Counted from the first letter of the stretch, positions 1-9,437 are shown. The stretch is DNA of 64,000 nt from Solobacterium moorei (GCF_036323475.1 NZ_AP028934.1:1426001-1490000); one strand, 5' to 3'. The notes: a model not told the origin generated them from the letters alone. Made by a program: numbers and translations.

Positions 1-64
1 TATAATGTTTCTCACCTTTATCTACAAATTCTCTCTCAATCTCTACAACAACTTTATTCTCCAT
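1..64 (-). CDS. Partial 5' end of an unidentified gene
   Basis: An open frame starts with ATG at 64 and runs off the left edge of the window, giving only about 21 residues (start MENKVVVEIEREF). A purine-rich stretch (AAAGGCGGAAG) lies just upstream as a possible ribosome binding site, and a short dyad lies further upstream. The charged N-terminus has no signal peptide. The fragment is too short to assign a family. Confidence 0.45.
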   Translation of the reverse strand, partial: MENKVVVEIEREFVDKGEKHY

Positions 65-100
65 ATCTTCCGCCTTTCTAAGTTAGTACTAATTAAATTT

Positions 101-115
101 ATACATGTAATGTAT
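101..115. promoter_or_regulatory. Short dyad upstream of the left-edge gene
   Basis: ATACAT and ATGTAT form a perfect 6-bp inverted repeat around GTA, about 40 bp upstream of the start codon at 64. The position would suit an operator for the truncated left-edge gene. The region is AT-rich, so chance is possible. Confidence 0.25.
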
Positions 116-139
116 GTTATGCGATTTAAATAATTATAA

Positions 140-175
140 AAGGATGAGTATCTTGTTAGCTACTTACTCATCCTT
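140..175 (-). terminator. Rho-independent terminator of the nusB-xer operon
   Basis: AAGGATGAGTA pairs with its complement about 13 nt away, giving a near-perfect stem of 10-11 bp. On the minus strand it is followed by TTTATAATTATTT. The upstream arm overlaps the last codons and stop of the Xer gene, so it ends the eight-gene operon directly after its last gene. Confidence 0.8.
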
Positions 176-1090
176 ATCCTTCTTCTTTGAAATCTCTAAG
201 TTTTGTGAAGCTAATGGATTAAAATTATTATATGCATCAAACAATTGTTTATTTTGTACGTGCGTATAGATTTCCGTCGTTTGAATATTACTGTGGCCAA
301 GAATCTCTTGAATACTCCGTAAGTCAGCACCACCTTGTAACATGTGTGTTGCATAACTATGTCTTAGCTTATGAGGTGTAATATGCTTCTTAAAGTCAAG
401 TTCAACACATTTACGCTGTAATAAAAGTTCTACATACTTACTAGTAATCTTACGACCAAATCGATTCAGAAAGAATATATTTGTCTTTTTCTGAATTAAA
501 TTAGCACGAGTAATCGAAATATATTGTTTTAGAAGTGGAATGCTACCCTTAGGAATTGGAACAATGCGCTCCTTATCCCCCTTTCCAAGTACACGAATTT
601 TTCCTGTATCAAGATCTACACGATTAATTGTAAGATTGCATACTTCAGATACACGTAAACCGCAGCTATAAATCGTTTCTAGCAATGTATGATCTAAATT
701 ATCTTGGATATTTGTATCATCGAAGGATTGCATTAAACGCTTTATTTCATCCACTGTACAGTATATAGGTAATGTTTTAGGCCCTTTATGTACCTGTAAA
801 TTTAAACTTGGGTCAGGTTCATCATGCATCATTGTCATAAATTGGTGAAATGAACGTATGGCAGCTGTCATTCTTGCTAATGATGTAGATGCTTTATATT
901 CACTTTGATTTGCTATGAACTCTTCAATTAATTCTGGTTTTATCTTCTTTGTATTAGTAATACCTTGTTCATCTAAAAACTGCATATATTGCTTTAAATC
1001 ATTTGTATAAGAAGATACCGTACGCTTACTTTTACCTTCATTAATTTTGATATTTGTGAAATATTCTATAAATGCGTCATGAATCTTCAT
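164..1090 (-). CDS. Tyrosine recombinase XerC/XerD
   Basis: A 308-residue site-specific recombinase of the Xer type, which resolves chromosome dimers at dif in partnership with a second Xer protein and FtsK. The N-terminal SAM-like core-binding domain spans about 1-95 and the catalytic domain about 105-285. All catalytic residues are visible: R146 (CGLRVSE), K170 in the beta hairpin (LGKGD), H240 and R243 (HKLRHSYATHM), H266 (LGHSN) and the Y275 nucleophile (EIYTHV). The length is normal for XerC/XerD. The motif wording fits both paralogues, with a slight lean to XerD, so no symbol is given. The start overlaps the 3' end of dinB by 14 bp and AAGGAG lies 7 nt upstream, so it is the last gene of the operon and translationally linked. 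Confidence 0.9.
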   Translation of the reverse strand: MKIHDAFIEYFTNIKINEGKSKRTVSSYTNDLKQYMQFLDEQGITNTKKIKPELIEEFIANQSEYKASTSLARMTAAIRSFHQFMTMMHDEPDPSLNLQVHKGPKTLPIYCTVDEIKRLMQSFDDTNIQDNLDHTLLETIYSCGLRVSEVCNLTINRVDLDTGKIRVLGKGDKERIVPIPKGSIPLLKQYISITRANLIQKKTNIFFLNRFGRKITSKYVELLLQRKCVELDFKKHITPHKLRHSYATHMLQGGADLRSIQEILGHSNIQTTEIYTHVQNKQLFDAYNNFNPLASQNLEISKKKDKDE

Positions 1091-2267
1091 GGGTATTCTC
1101 CTTTAAAAGATTACTGGCTCTTACAAATGCTTTTTTTAATCCAAGCATATCATTTAAATCGTTAATAATATCTTTTGTCTCCGCTTTAAATGCTGCAGCT
1201 TCATCAAATAAATTCAGCTGTGACAAGATATAATTTTCATCCGCAAAATCACCCACTGTAATACCGAGTAAGCGTACCGCTTCCCCCTCTTCCCAGTTAT
1301 CTTCAAACAACGCAATAGCTGCATTATAAATCTCATCAGCACGCCAAATTGGTGCAGATAACTTCATGGCACGAGTTATATTTCTAAAATCATAGTAACA
1401 AATTCGAATATGAATAGAACTACCTATTTTGCTTGCATTTTTAAGACGCTTTGAGAGCGTTCTGGCTAGTGTTCTAATTAATCCAGCTAATTCTTCATAT
1501 TCATTAATATCTTCTAATAGCGTCTCTGAAATGCCCATCGATTTTGCATCCCATTCCGTTTCTAATTCACGATGATCAATACCATTAGCCCGTTCGATAT
1601 AATCATCTGTATTTTTCCCTAATAATTCTCTTAGATTAGCGATATCTTTATAATTTGCTAAATCACCAATCGTTTGGACACCAATTTCTTGCATATATGG
1701 AACTGTTTTATTTCCGATACCACGCATATCCTTGATTGGTAGAGGCCACATCTTTTCTTGAATATCACGAATACGAAGAACAGTAATACCATTCGGCTTC
1801 TTCATATCACTCGCCATCTTAGCTAAAAACATATTCGGAGCAACACCAATAGAGCAAGTTAATCCTAGTTCGTTATAGATTTGTTTTTGTAAAGACCATG
1901 CAAGGTCTAAAGGTTTTTCAAATTTTTTAATTGCCTCTGTCATATCTGCATAGCATTCATCAACCGATGCTTGTTCTACAAGATTTGTGTAGGAACGTAC
2001 AATCTCCATGAAACGTTCTGAAAGATTGCGATACCAGGTATAGTGTCCCTCTACGATAATCAAGTCTCTACAAAGCTTCTGTGCTTCACTGACAGGCATC
2101 GCACTATGAATACCATATGTACGTGCCTCATAACTTGCAGTAGATACAACGCTACGTCTGGTAGCACCAGAAATTACGATTGGTTGTCCTTTTAATTCTG
2201 GATTTAATAGTACTTCCGCATTTGCAAAAAATGCATTTAAATCAATATGAAAATAAACGTGATACAT
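1077..2267 (-). CDS. dinB: DNA polymerase IV (Y-family translesion polymerase)
   Basis: A 396-residue Y-family polymerase that copies past damaged template bases with low fidelity. The palm begins with the metal-binding Asp in FHIDLNAFFA (D9), and the second acidic pair is in SVDECYADM (D103, E104). A helix-hairpin-helix region follows (MRGIGNKT, about 170-190), then the little-finger domain to about 350. The start ATG shares one base with the recN stop (TGATG), which indicates translational coupling. The next gene, the Xer recombinase, overlaps its end. Sharing a transcript with recN places it in a DNA-damage context, although no LexA box is visible inside the operon. Confidence 0.95.
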   Translation of the reverse strand: MYHVYFHIDLNAFFANAEVLLNPELKGQPIVISGATRRSVVSTASYEARTYGIHSAMPVSEAQKLCRDLIIVEGHYTWYRNLSERFMEIVRSYTNLVEQASVDECYADMTEAIKKFEKPLDLAWSLQKQIYNELGLTCSIGVAPNMFLAKMASDMKKPNGITVLRIRDIQEKMWPLPIKDMRGIGNKTVPYMQEIGVQTIGDLANYKDIANLRELLGKNTDDYIERANGIDHRELETEWDAKSMGISETLLEDINEYEELAGLIRTLARTLSKRLKNASKIGSSIHIRICYYDFRNITRAMKLSAPIWRADEIYNAAIALFEDNWEEGEAVRLLGITVGDFADENYILSQLNLFDEAAAFKAETKDIINDLNDMLGLKKAFVRASNLLKENTHEDS

Positions 2268-3910
2268 CAGCTATGATTTCTCCGATAGAGTTCTTGTGCA
2301 GCTTTCTTAGAAAGCTCTGTAATACTGCCGCTCGAAATTAATGCAAGTTGATTGATACGTCCTTTCTCATCAAGTTCACTAACATGCGTAATTGTTTTAT
2401 TATCCTGGTCCTCTTTCGATACAAAATAATGTGTATCAGCACAAGCTGCTACCTGTGCTAAGTGTGTTACCGCAAAGACTTGGCATGACTTTGATAACGC
2501 CTTCATCTTTTGACCAATTGCTGTTGCAACTGGACCACTTACACCAGTATCAATCTCATCAAAGATAACAGTTTGAATACCTTGTAGTTTTGTAAAGATA
2601 ACCTTTAAACCAAGCATCAAACGACTTAGTTCACCACCAGATGCAGTTTTTACAAGAGACTTTGGCACTTCCCCTTTATTCATGGAAATCATAAACTCAA
2701 CATTCTCATTTCCATGCTCACTAGGACTGCAGCCTGTAAACACTGTTTTAAAGCATGCATTTGGTAACATGAGTTCATTTAGATTGATAAGAATTGCATC
2801 ATCCAATTCTTTTGCACGTGTTTGACGAATCTTAGATAACTTAGAAGCATTCTTTTGATATGTAATGTGCGCAGCTTCAATCTTTTTATCCATCTGCTCA
2901 ATAAACTCTTTGCGATGTGTAAATATCTGCACTTGTTGCTTGAGTTGTTCTTGTTGAGCAAGAATTTGTTCAATGGAGTTTCCATATTTTCTCTTTAACT
3001 TTTGAATTGTAAAGAGACGTTCTTCCATCTCATTAATTTCTTCTTCATCCATATCATATTCACCAACAAGCTTATGAAGTTCATCAATACTATCGGAGAT
3101 AGAATAGTATGCATCAGAAATAGAGGTTTGAATTGCAGTTGTTTTTTCATCATTTCCTAAATTTGAACATAGTTTTTGCAAATCATATAAAGAATCAGCT
3201 AAGCTATCTTCATATAGTGAAAAGACTTGATTGTATTTATCAAGTGAATTTTTGATTTGTTTATACTTTCTTTCCTTTTCGGCAAGTTCCTCATCTTCGC
3301 CAATTTTTAAATCAGCTTGTTCAATTTCTTGAATTTGATATTGAAAGTATTCTAAATCATTTTCATTAAATTCATTCTGGAGAGCTTTTTCTTTTTCTTT
3401 TAATAGTTTTGAATATGCTTGATAGGAATCTTTTACTTGTTGTAGTTCTTCCTCTACTTGCAAGAAAGTATCAAGTAATCGAATATGATTAGTAGTATTT
3501 AACAAATACGCAGTATCTCTTTGACCGTGGATATCAATCTCATCACGTAGTATATCTTTTGCCAGAGATAATGTTACAATGCGATGATCGATACGAATGA
3601 CAGACTTACCTGAAGATAATAGTTCGCGTGTGAAAGTTACATCTTCATTTGTTTCTAAACCCGCATCTGCTAATACTTCTAATGCATGTTTGTTATGGGA
3701 TAAATCGAAAGTACCCTCAATGATAGATTTCTCTTTTCCCTTTGAAATATAAGAAGCACCTGCACGCTCTGCGCATAAAATTGAAATGGCATCTAGCATA
3801 ATTGATTTACCAGCACCAGTTTCACCAGTAAATGCGCTAAACCCAGACTTAAAATCCAGATTTAGTTCATCAATAAGTATGAAGTTTTTGATATACAGGT
3901 GTTTCAGCAT
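2267..3910 (-). CDS. recN: DNA repair protein RecN
   Basis: A 547-residue SMC-like ATPase that acts early in double-strand-break repair and recombination. The N-terminal ATPase half carries Walker A GETGAGKS (about 29-36). Two coiled-coil arms cover roughly 155-370. The C-terminal half has the ABC signature SGGELSRLM and Walker B QTVIFDEIDTG, followed by a conserved His (VTHLAQVAA). The length is typical of Firmicutes RecN. It starts 9 bp after the dxs stop with GTAGGAGAACG upstream as the ribosome binding site. Confidence 0.95.
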   Translation of the reverse strand: MLKHLYIKNFILIDELNLDFKSGFSAFTGETGAGKSIMLDAISILCAERAGASYISKGKEKSIIEGTFDLSHNKHALEVLADAGLETNEDVTFTRELLSSGKSVIRIDHRIVTLSLAKDILRDEIDIHGQRDTAYLLNTTNHIRLLDTFLQVEEELQQVKDSYQAYSKLLKEKEKALQNEFNENDLEYFQYQIQEIEQADLKIGEDEELAEKERKYKQIKNSLDKYNQVFSLYEDSLADSLYDLQKLCSNLGNDEKTTAIQTSISDAYYSISDSIDELHKLVGEYDMDEEEINEMEERLFTIQKLKRKYGNSIEQILAQQEQLKQQVQIFTHRKEFIEQMDKKIEAAHITYQKNASKLSKIRQTRAKELDDAILINLNELMLPNACFKTVFTGCSPSEHGNENVEFMISMNKGEVPKSLVKTASGGELSRLMLGLKVIFTKLQGIQTVIFDEIDTGVSGPVATAIGQKMKALSKSCQVFAVTHLAQVAACADTHYFVSKEDQDNKTITHVSELDEKGRINQLALISSGSITELSKKAAQELYRRNHS

Positions 3911-3919
3911 AACGTTCTC

Positions 3920-5779
3920 CTACAAATATTGTTGTACATCAGCTAAGAAGGTATTCATATCAATGTGATATTCCTTTCGTAGCTGTGCGCTTGTTCCTTG
4001 TGGTATAAACTTGTCAGGCAATCCGTAAATCTTGATTGGAAGACAAATCTCTGACTCATTTAGATATTGTAATATCAATGAGCCTAAGCCATTTGTCTTA
4101 TAATCCTGTTCATAGACAAATAGCTTTAATTTACGCTTTACAAGAGACATAATCATCTCTTGATCGAGCGGCTTGATATAACGTGCATTTACAATTGTTA
4201 CTGGAAGATTATTAGACATTACCTTATCTAATAACTTATTTACCATATCACCATAAGTGATAATAGCCACTTTATTTTCAGGTGAATCATGTAATAGTTC
4301 CCACTGTCCAATCGGAATTAAATTTGCTTTACATACAGCAGATGTTTTTACTTCACCCTTAGGGAATCGAACTGCAAAAGGATGATTTTGATTAAAAGCT
4401 GTATATAACAAGTCCTTAGCTTCTTGTGCATCTTTCGGATGGGAAATAATCATATTAGGTAGTCCGGATAGAATACCAATATCAAATATTCCTTGATGTG
4501 TTTCACCATCTCCTCCAACAAGTCCAGCATGATCTACACCAATAACAACCGGCAAATCCATACGACAAATATCATGGTTAATTTCATCGTATGCACGCTG
4601 TAAGAATGAACTATAGATACACATATATGGCTTCATACCAGAAATTGCTAGACCTGCAGCGAAAGTCGCTGTGTGTTCTTCCGCAATGCCAGTATCAAAA
4701 CTACGCTCTGGATACTTAGCAAACAAAACACCCATACCGCTACCATTGATCATTGCGGGAGTTAATGAAACAATGTCTTTATCATTCTGTGCAAACTCCG
4801 CAACACAATGACTCATAAATGGCCCCCACGCACTAAAACCACAAGGCACTTCATGTAATGGTTTGCCAGTTTCGATATTGAAAGGACCTACACCATGCCA
4901 ATGCCCCTCACTATCCTCTTCACACGGAGAATAACCTTTCCCCTTTTTTGTCATAACATGAATTAAAGTCGGACCACTATGATGCTTTGCAGTTTCTAAA
5001 ACTTGAATTAAATCATGAATATTATGTCCATCGACTGGTCCCATATAATCAAGGCCAAATTCTTCAAAAATACCACCATCAATAACAGCTTCACGCATAG
5101 AATCCTTGACTACCTTTAAACCTTTATATAGCGCATCACCAATTGGATTGCCTGATAATGAACGCTTTAAAGATGACTTAAATGTATTGTAACCTTTTAA
5201 TGTGCGTAGCTTTGAAAAACCTGCATTCATGGCACCGACATTTTTTGAGATAGACATATTGTTATCATTAAAAATAATAATAATATTGCGTTTTTCAACA
5301 CCAATTTCGTTTAGTGCTTCCAAAGATAAGCCATTACTAATAGCACCATCACCAATGACTGGAATGATACTATAATTCTCTTTGTTTAAATCTCTAGCAA
5401 CAGCCATACCTAATGCGGCAGAAAGTGACGTAGAACTGTGCCCAGCTTCCCAGACATCGTGTATACTTTCACTACGTTTTTGGAAACCAGATATGCCCTT
5501 ATATTGACGCAACGTCGAAAAACGATCAGCACGACCGGTTAAAATTTTATGTACATATGATTGATGGCCTACATCAAAAATAATCTTGTCTTTTGGTGAA
5601 TCAAATACATAATGTAATGCAATTGTTAATTCAACAATTCCTAAATTACTAGCTAGATGTCCACCTGTCTTAGATAAAGAGTAGATTAAAAATTTACGAA
5701 TTTGTTCAGCTAGGTCTTTTAGTTGACTGTTATTTAAAGTTTTTAGAAATGCGGGGTCACGAATTTCATTTAATTCCAT
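3920..5779 (-). CDS. dxs: 1-deoxy-D-xylulose-5-phosphate synthase
   Basis: A 619-residue thiamine-diphosphate enzyme that condenses pyruvate and glyceraldehyde-3-phosphate, the first step of the non-mevalonate isoprenoid pathway. The cofactor motif begins at GDG (143-145) and closes at FNDNNMS about 28 residues later. Conserved histidines are at GHQSYVH (about 72-77) and EAGHSS. The transketolase central domain carries EEHTATFAAGLA, and a C-terminal transketolase domain follows. It is 12 bp downstream of ispA, so two isoprenoid genes are adjacent in the operon. No ispC, D, E, F, G or H gene is in the window. Confidence 0.96.
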   Translation of the reverse strand: MELNEIRDPAFLKTLNNSQLKDLAEQIRKFLIYSLSKTGGHLASNLGIVELTIALHYVFDSPKDKIIFDVGHQSYVHKILTGRADRFSTLRQYKGISGFQKRSESIHDVWEAGHSSTSLSAALGMAVARDLNKENYSIIPVIGDGAISNGLSLEALNEIGVEKRNIIIIFNDNNMSISKNVGAMNAGFSKLRTLKGYNTFKSSLKRSLSGNPIGDALYKGLKVVKDSMREAVIDGGIFEEFGLDYMGPVDGHNIHDLIQVLETAKHHSGPTLIHVMTKKGKGYSPCEEDSEGHWHGVGPFNIETGKPLHEVPCGFSAWGPFMSHCVAEFAQNDKDIVSLTPAMINGSGMGVLFAKYPERSFDTGIAEEHTATFAAGLAISGMKPYMCIYSSFLQRAYDEINHDICRMDLPVVIGVDHAGLVGGDGETHQGIFDIGILSGLPNMIISHPKDAQEAKDLLYTAFNQNHPFAVRFPKGEVKTSAVCKANLIPIGQWELLHDSPENKVAIITYGDMVNKLLDKVMSNNLPVTIVNARYIKPLDQEMIMSLVKRKLKLFVYEQDYKTNGLGSLILQYLNESEICLPIKIYGLPDKFIPQGTSAQLRKEYHIDMNTFLADVQQYL

Positions 5780-5791
5780 AGAATATATCTC

Positions 5792-6628
5792 CTACTTACG
5801 ACGTTGTTGGATTTGACAAACGTATTCCAATAATTCTGCAGATTCAAATCCAGTTAATGTCTGAATTTCTTCAATCGCAGTTTGATATAAGTCGTTCATC
5901 ACTTCTTTAGCGCGTTCAATTCCTAAAATCGAAACACTAGTCCCCTTATGATTCTTTTGATCAGAATTTGATTTACCAAATTCTTTCGCAGTTAATTCGA
6001 TATCTAAAATATCATCTTGAATTTGGAAAGCTAGACCAAGTGAAAATCCTATCTTCTTCCATGTAGGAATATCTTCTTCATGTTTAGCAAGTGTACATGC
6101 TATTAAGAGAGGTGTTGTTAGTAAGCAACCCGTCTTATGTTCATGAATTCTTTGAAGCATATCCCAATCAATTTCTTTATATTCTGCTTCTAAATCTAGC
6201 TGCTGCCCATATACCATTCCGCTAGGTCCAGCCATCTTAGACAGTATAGAAATACATTTTAGCACTGTACCACTAGCTTCGTTTGAACCGGCCGCAATTT
6301 CAAATGCGTATGTTAATAGTCCATCACCAGCTAAAATTGCAGTTGCTTCATTAAATTGCTTATGACATGTCGGCAAACCTCTACGTAAATCATCATTATC
6401 CATCGCCGGTAAATCATCATGTATCAGAGAATATGTATGAATCATTTCTAATGCACAAGCAAATGGATCGCCGATTTCCGGATTAACACTGTACCCCTTT
6501 AAAACAGTGTAGAGAAGCTGTGGACGAATTCGTTTGCCTCCAGCGGTTAATGAATAAAGCATCGCAGATTTCGTTGTACTATCTGGAAGAGATTTTATGT
6601 AGTTTTCCAGAAGCAACTCAATTTGCAT
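5792..6628 (-). CDS. ispA: Polyprenyl (farnesyl/geranyl) diphosphate synthase
   Basis: About 278 residues; an all-alpha prenyltransferase that extends dimethylallyl diphosphate with isopentenyl diphosphate to make farnesyl diphosphate for undecaprenyl and quinone synthesis. The first aspartate-rich motif is DDLPAMDNDD and the second is DDILD, and the basic GGKRIRP motif lies near the N-terminus. Three in-frame ATGs occur at the start (6643, 6634, 6628). The one at 6628 has GGAGAG at proper spacing and is preferred. The gene overlaps the end of xseB, as is usual in Firmicutes nusB-xseAB-ispA-dxs operons. Confidence 0.93.
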   Translation of the reverse strand: MQIELLLENYIKSLPDSTTKSAMLYSLTAGGKRIRPQLLYTVLKGYSVNPEIGDPFACALEMIHTYSLIHDDLPAMDNDDLRRGLPTCHKQFNEATAILAGDGLLTYAFEIAAGSNEASGTVLKCISILSKMAGPSGMVYGQQLDLEAEYKEIDWDMLQRIHEHKTGCLLTTPLLIACTLAKHEEDIPTWKKIGFSLGLAFQIQDDILDIELTAKEFGKSNSDQKNHKGTSVSILGIERAKEVMNDLYQTAIEEIQTLTGFESAELLEYVCQIQQRRK

Positions 6629-6833
6629 TGTCATTCTCTCCATTTTTACGAATTACATCATTGATTTGTGATTCAAACTTCTTTAACTTTGTATCACAAG
6701 CTTTCACTAATTGAAGACCTTCTTCAAATAGTGTAATGGTTTCATCTAAAGGCTTTTCATTTTCTTCAAGATCATTGATAATTTCTTCTAATCGGTTCAT
6801 TGATTCTTCAAATGACTTATCCTTTGTTGGCAT
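6618..6833 (-). CDS. xseB: Exodeoxyribonuclease VII small subunit
   Basis: A 71-residue helical protein that partners XseA to form exonuclease VII, which degrades single-stranded DNA to acid-soluble oligonucleotides. The family pattern FEESMNRLEEIINDLE followed by PLDETITLFEEGLQL is present. An upstream in-frame ATG at 6863 would add 10 unlike residues. The start at 6833 is preferred because AAAGGAGG lies a few bases upstream and it gives the family's normal length. It overlaps the end of xseA by 17 bp. Confidence 0.94.
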   Translation of the reverse strand: MPTKDKSFEESMNRLEEIINDLEENEKPLDETITLFEEGLQLVKACDTKLKKFESQINDVIRKNGENDNAN

Positions 6834-8226
6834 GACTGACCTCCTTTGTTTGAACGATAGCACCTACTGTACCATCCGCTAAACGTATATTAATTTCATC
6901 ACCAATCTCTAATATATCTGTTGTATTGACAACTTTGTTATTTTTATAAGTGACGCTATATCCACGATTTAATACTAATAGTGGTGAATATGCATTTAAT
7001 AAAGACATATTCTTTTCTAACTTTGTTCTTCTATCATCAGCGGTAATACTTAATGTATGTTTCATTTGCGATTGATATTGAATAAGTAAATTCTTATTTG
7101 ATTGAACAGATTGCTTTGCGTACATTAACAATCTTTGTTTATCTTCTTGTATTGATTCATGTAATGCTGCAGAACGCTCTCGTATCAATTGAGAAAAGCG
7201 GTGAAACTTGTCATTCAATTCATGGCGTTTATCCTTTGGAAGTTCTTGAAAACGTATAAGTTTTTCAGCCAAATAATCCAAGCGAGTAATATAATCACGA
7301 TACAAACGTTCTGGCTTAGCAAGCACTGGTTGACTTGCGTTATAAACAAATCGTTTCTTCGCATGCATGAATGTATTACGCATTGCATTCATTAAACGAC
7401 TTCTACTATTCTGTAAAGTTGCTAGAACCTCTTGTATATCAGGAACGGTAGCTTCTACTGCGCCTGTTGGAGTATTAGCACGATAGTCAGACACAAAATC
7501 AACTAATGTAAAGTCAATCTCATGGCCAATGCCAGTAACAATTGGCGTTTTCATCTGGAAAATATATCTAGCGAGTGTTTCATCATTGAAACACCATAAA
7601 TCCTCAATAGATCCTCCACCACGTACTAGCATAATAACTTGGTGATTTCCATCATCCGCAGCTTGTAAAGCTGTAATGATTTTTGGGGCAGCATCCATAC
7701 CTTGTACAGGAGCTGGATATTCGGTTAGTTTTGCGATAGGCCAACGTTTCTTTAATGTAATTAAAGCATCTTCTCTTGCGGCGGTATTATTGCCGGTCAC
7801 AAGAGCGATATCCATTGGATATGCAGGCAGTGGTTTTTTATATCTAACATCAAACAATCCTTCATCACTTAACTTCTTTTTTAATAATTCAAACTGTTGA
7901 TACAATTGCCCAATACCGCTACGCTCCATATTGGTCGCAATCATCTGCATACTACCATCTACAACATAGACACTAACGTCACCCTTTAATACAACTTTAT
8001 CTCCATTTTCAGGCTTGAATCCTAACTTCTGATTTGCTGAAGAAAACATTACACACTTTAAAGTCGCATGATCATCTTTCAGTGAAAAATACCAGTGTCC
8101 ACTGTAAGGCATACGTATATTAGAAATTTCCCCCTCAATCATGACTCCATGTAAGACTGGATTTTCGTCCATTACTTTCTTTAAGTAATTTACAAGAGTA
8201 CTGACAGGGACAATACGTCTACTCAT
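6817..8226 (-). CDS. xseA: Exodeoxyribonuclease VII large subunit
   Basis: A 469-residue catalytic subunit of exonuclease VII. An N-terminal OB-fold (about 1-100, with VMIEGEISN and GHWYFSLKD) is followed by the catalytic region containing the conserved glycine-rich VRGGGSIEDLWCFNDE and the GIGHEIDFTLVDFVSD motif (about 235-255). A long coiled-coil region (about 270-400) holds the small subunits, and the C-terminus has a conserved GYS segment. The start shares an ATGA overlap with the nusB stop. Confidence 0.95.
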   Translation of the reverse strand: MSRRIVPVSTLVNYLKKVMDENPVLHGVMIEGEISNIRMPYSGHWYFSLKDDHATLKCVMFSSANQKLGFKPENGDKVVLKGDVSVYVVDGSMQMIATNMERSGIGQLYQQFELLKKKLSDEGLFDVRYKKPLPAYPMDIALVTGNNTAAREDALITLKKRWPIAKLTEYPAPVQGMDAAPKIITALQAADDGNHQVIMLVRGGGSIEDLWCFNDETLARYIFQMKTPIVTGIGHEIDFTLVDFVSDYRANTPTGAVEATVPDIQEVLATLQNSRSRLMNAMRNTFMHAKKRFVYNASQPVLAKPERLYRDYITRLDYLAEKLIRFQELPKDKRHELNDKFHRFSQLIRERSAALHESIQEDKQRLLMYAKQSVQSNKNLLIQYQSQMKHTLSITADDRRTKLEKNMSLLNAYSPLLVLNRGYSVTYKNNKVVNTTDILEIGDEINIRLADGTVGAIVQTKEVSHANKG

Positions 8227-8603
8227 ATTACATCTAATACGCTGTTTACTAACTTATATGTATCAGAGTCACAATAACGTTTTGCTAACTGAACAGATTG
8301 GTCAATAATAACAGCGGACTCCGTTTTCTTTAAATCAAATTCAGCACATCCGTTCAATAAGATTGCTTTCTCAATTAAGCCTAAACGTTCATAAGACCAG
8401 CCCTTCTTTAAGACTGAGTCAATATACTCTCGATAACGATCTTCGTTTGCAATTGATGTCTTAATGACATCAATAAAATATGGATCGATTTCACTTTCAT
8501 CAACTTTAAAAACATCATTGATAAGTGCGTGAATATCTCGTTGAACAATCAGGTATTGATATACCGTAATCATTGCGTTTTCTCTTTGGTCATGACGATT
8601 CAT
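8223..8603 (-). CDS. nusB: Transcription antitermination factor NusB
   Basis: A 126-residue all-helical RNA-binding protein that, with NusE (S10), forms the antitermination complex on rRNA boxA sequences. The family opening MNRHDQRENAMITVYQ is clear, and the C-terminal helices (ERLGLIEKAILLNGCAEF, IIDQSVQLAKRY) match NusB. The reading frame is open for a further 47 codons upstream. The ATG at 8603 is chosen because it begins the conserved domain and AGGAG lies 9 nt before it. It is the first gene of the eight-gene operon. Confidence 0.93.
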   Translation of the reverse strand: MNRHDQRENAMITVYQYLIVQRDIHALINDVFKVDESEIDPYFIDVIKTSIANEDRYREYIDSVLKKGWSYERLGLIEKAILLNGCAEFDLKKTESAVIIDQSVQLAKRYCDSDTYKLVNSVLDVI

Positions 8604-8661
8604 TTCTCTATAATCTCCTAACATATATTTTACCATGTTCATCCTTGTTTTGGGCATATTC

Positions 8662-8690
8662 TTGCCTGTTTTCATCGCTTGGATTAAAAT
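8662..8690 (+). promoter_or_regulatory. Candidate sigma-A promoter of the DUF5662 gene
   Basis: TTGCCT (8662-8667) and TAAAAT (8685-8690) are separated by 17 bp on the plus strand. The -10 box ends only 6 bp before the start codon at 8697, so a transcript from here would have almost no leader. Confidence 0.45.
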
Positions 8691-8696
8691 AGTCGC

Positions 8697-9269
8697 ATGA
8701 GTAAAAATAATAAACCAACATTTCTCCAAAAAACATTTCATCATCTAAAAACAATTGGTGAACATCGAAGTCTTGTTAGAAAGTTTTGCTTTCAGTGCGG
8801 TTTATATAAGCAGGGTTTAACACATGATTTATCAAAATATTCGTTTGCTGAGCTTATCCCTAGTATTCGTTATTATCAAGGTTATCGTTCCCCTTATACA
8901 AGGGAGAAAGAACTGAATGGTTATTCATTAGGTTGGCTTCATCACAAAGGTCGCAACAAACACCATTGGGAATATTGGTGGGATAAAATTGATGGTAAAT
9001 GGCAAGCTATCAAAATGCCACAAACCTATGTTGTTGAAAGTATCTGTGATCGTATCGCAGCGTGTAAAGTGTATCAGAAAGAACAATATACACAAGCATC
9101 ACCGCTAAACTATTACCTCAATAGTAACGATGAACAAAATCTTCACCCTCTTACTGCCAATCTATTTGAACGTATTCTTCGCTACATTCAAAAAAATGGT
9201 GAAGAAGATACATTTAAGAGAATTAAAGAACTCTTACACCAACAGAAAGATTTATATAAATCATTTTGA
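8697..9269 (+). CDS. DUF5662 family protein
   Basis: A 190-residue soluble protein rich in His, Tyr and Trp. It carries the blocks LTHDLSKYSFAEL (about 42-54), YYQGYR, and GWLHHKGRNKHHWEYW (about 80-96), which I recognise as the DUF5662 signature. Its function is unknown. The conserved HD and HxxxNKHHW residues could bind a metal, which is inference. It is divergent from nusB with 93 bp between starts. No ribosome binding site is visible upstream of the ATG and in-frame stops lie directly upstream, so a leaderless mRNA is possible. Confidence 0.8.
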   Translation: MSKNNKPTFLQKTFHHLKTIGEHRSLVRKFCFQCGLYKQGLTHDLSKYSFAELIPSIRYYQGYRSPYTREKELNGYSLGWLHHKGRNKHHWEYWWDKIDGKWQAIKMPQTYVVESICDRIAACKVYQKEQYTQASPLNYYLNSNDEQNLHPLTANLFERILRYIQKNGEEDTFKRIKELLHQQKDLYKSF

Positions 9270-9298
9270 CCTATAGCTATCTATAGGTTTTTATTTCG
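9270..9298 (+). terminator. Terminator of the DUF5662 gene
   Basis: CCTATAG and CTATAGG form a 7-bp stem around CTAT, followed by TTTTTATTT. It begins one base after the stop codon, so it terminates the plus-strand gene. Confidence 0.75.
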
Positions 9299-9384
9299 AC
9301 AAAATCAAAAGGCCCCTAAGCGAGACTGTTGAAAAAGTATCAGTCATAAACGAGATTTAATCAAATTGTTTACAAATCAGAATG

Positions 9385-9437
9385 AAAACAGGTATATTCA
9401 CAAATTTCAGAAAAAAATTGAGGTATATACCTGTTTT
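9385..9437. terminator. Stem-loop at the left end of the IS1182-type element
   Basis: AAAACAGGTATA and TATACCTGTTTT form a perfect 12-bp stem around a loop of about 29 nt. The plus strand continues TGTTTGGTTTTT. It lies 28 bp after the transposase stop and can end transcription from inside or block read-in from outside the element. Confidence 0.65.
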
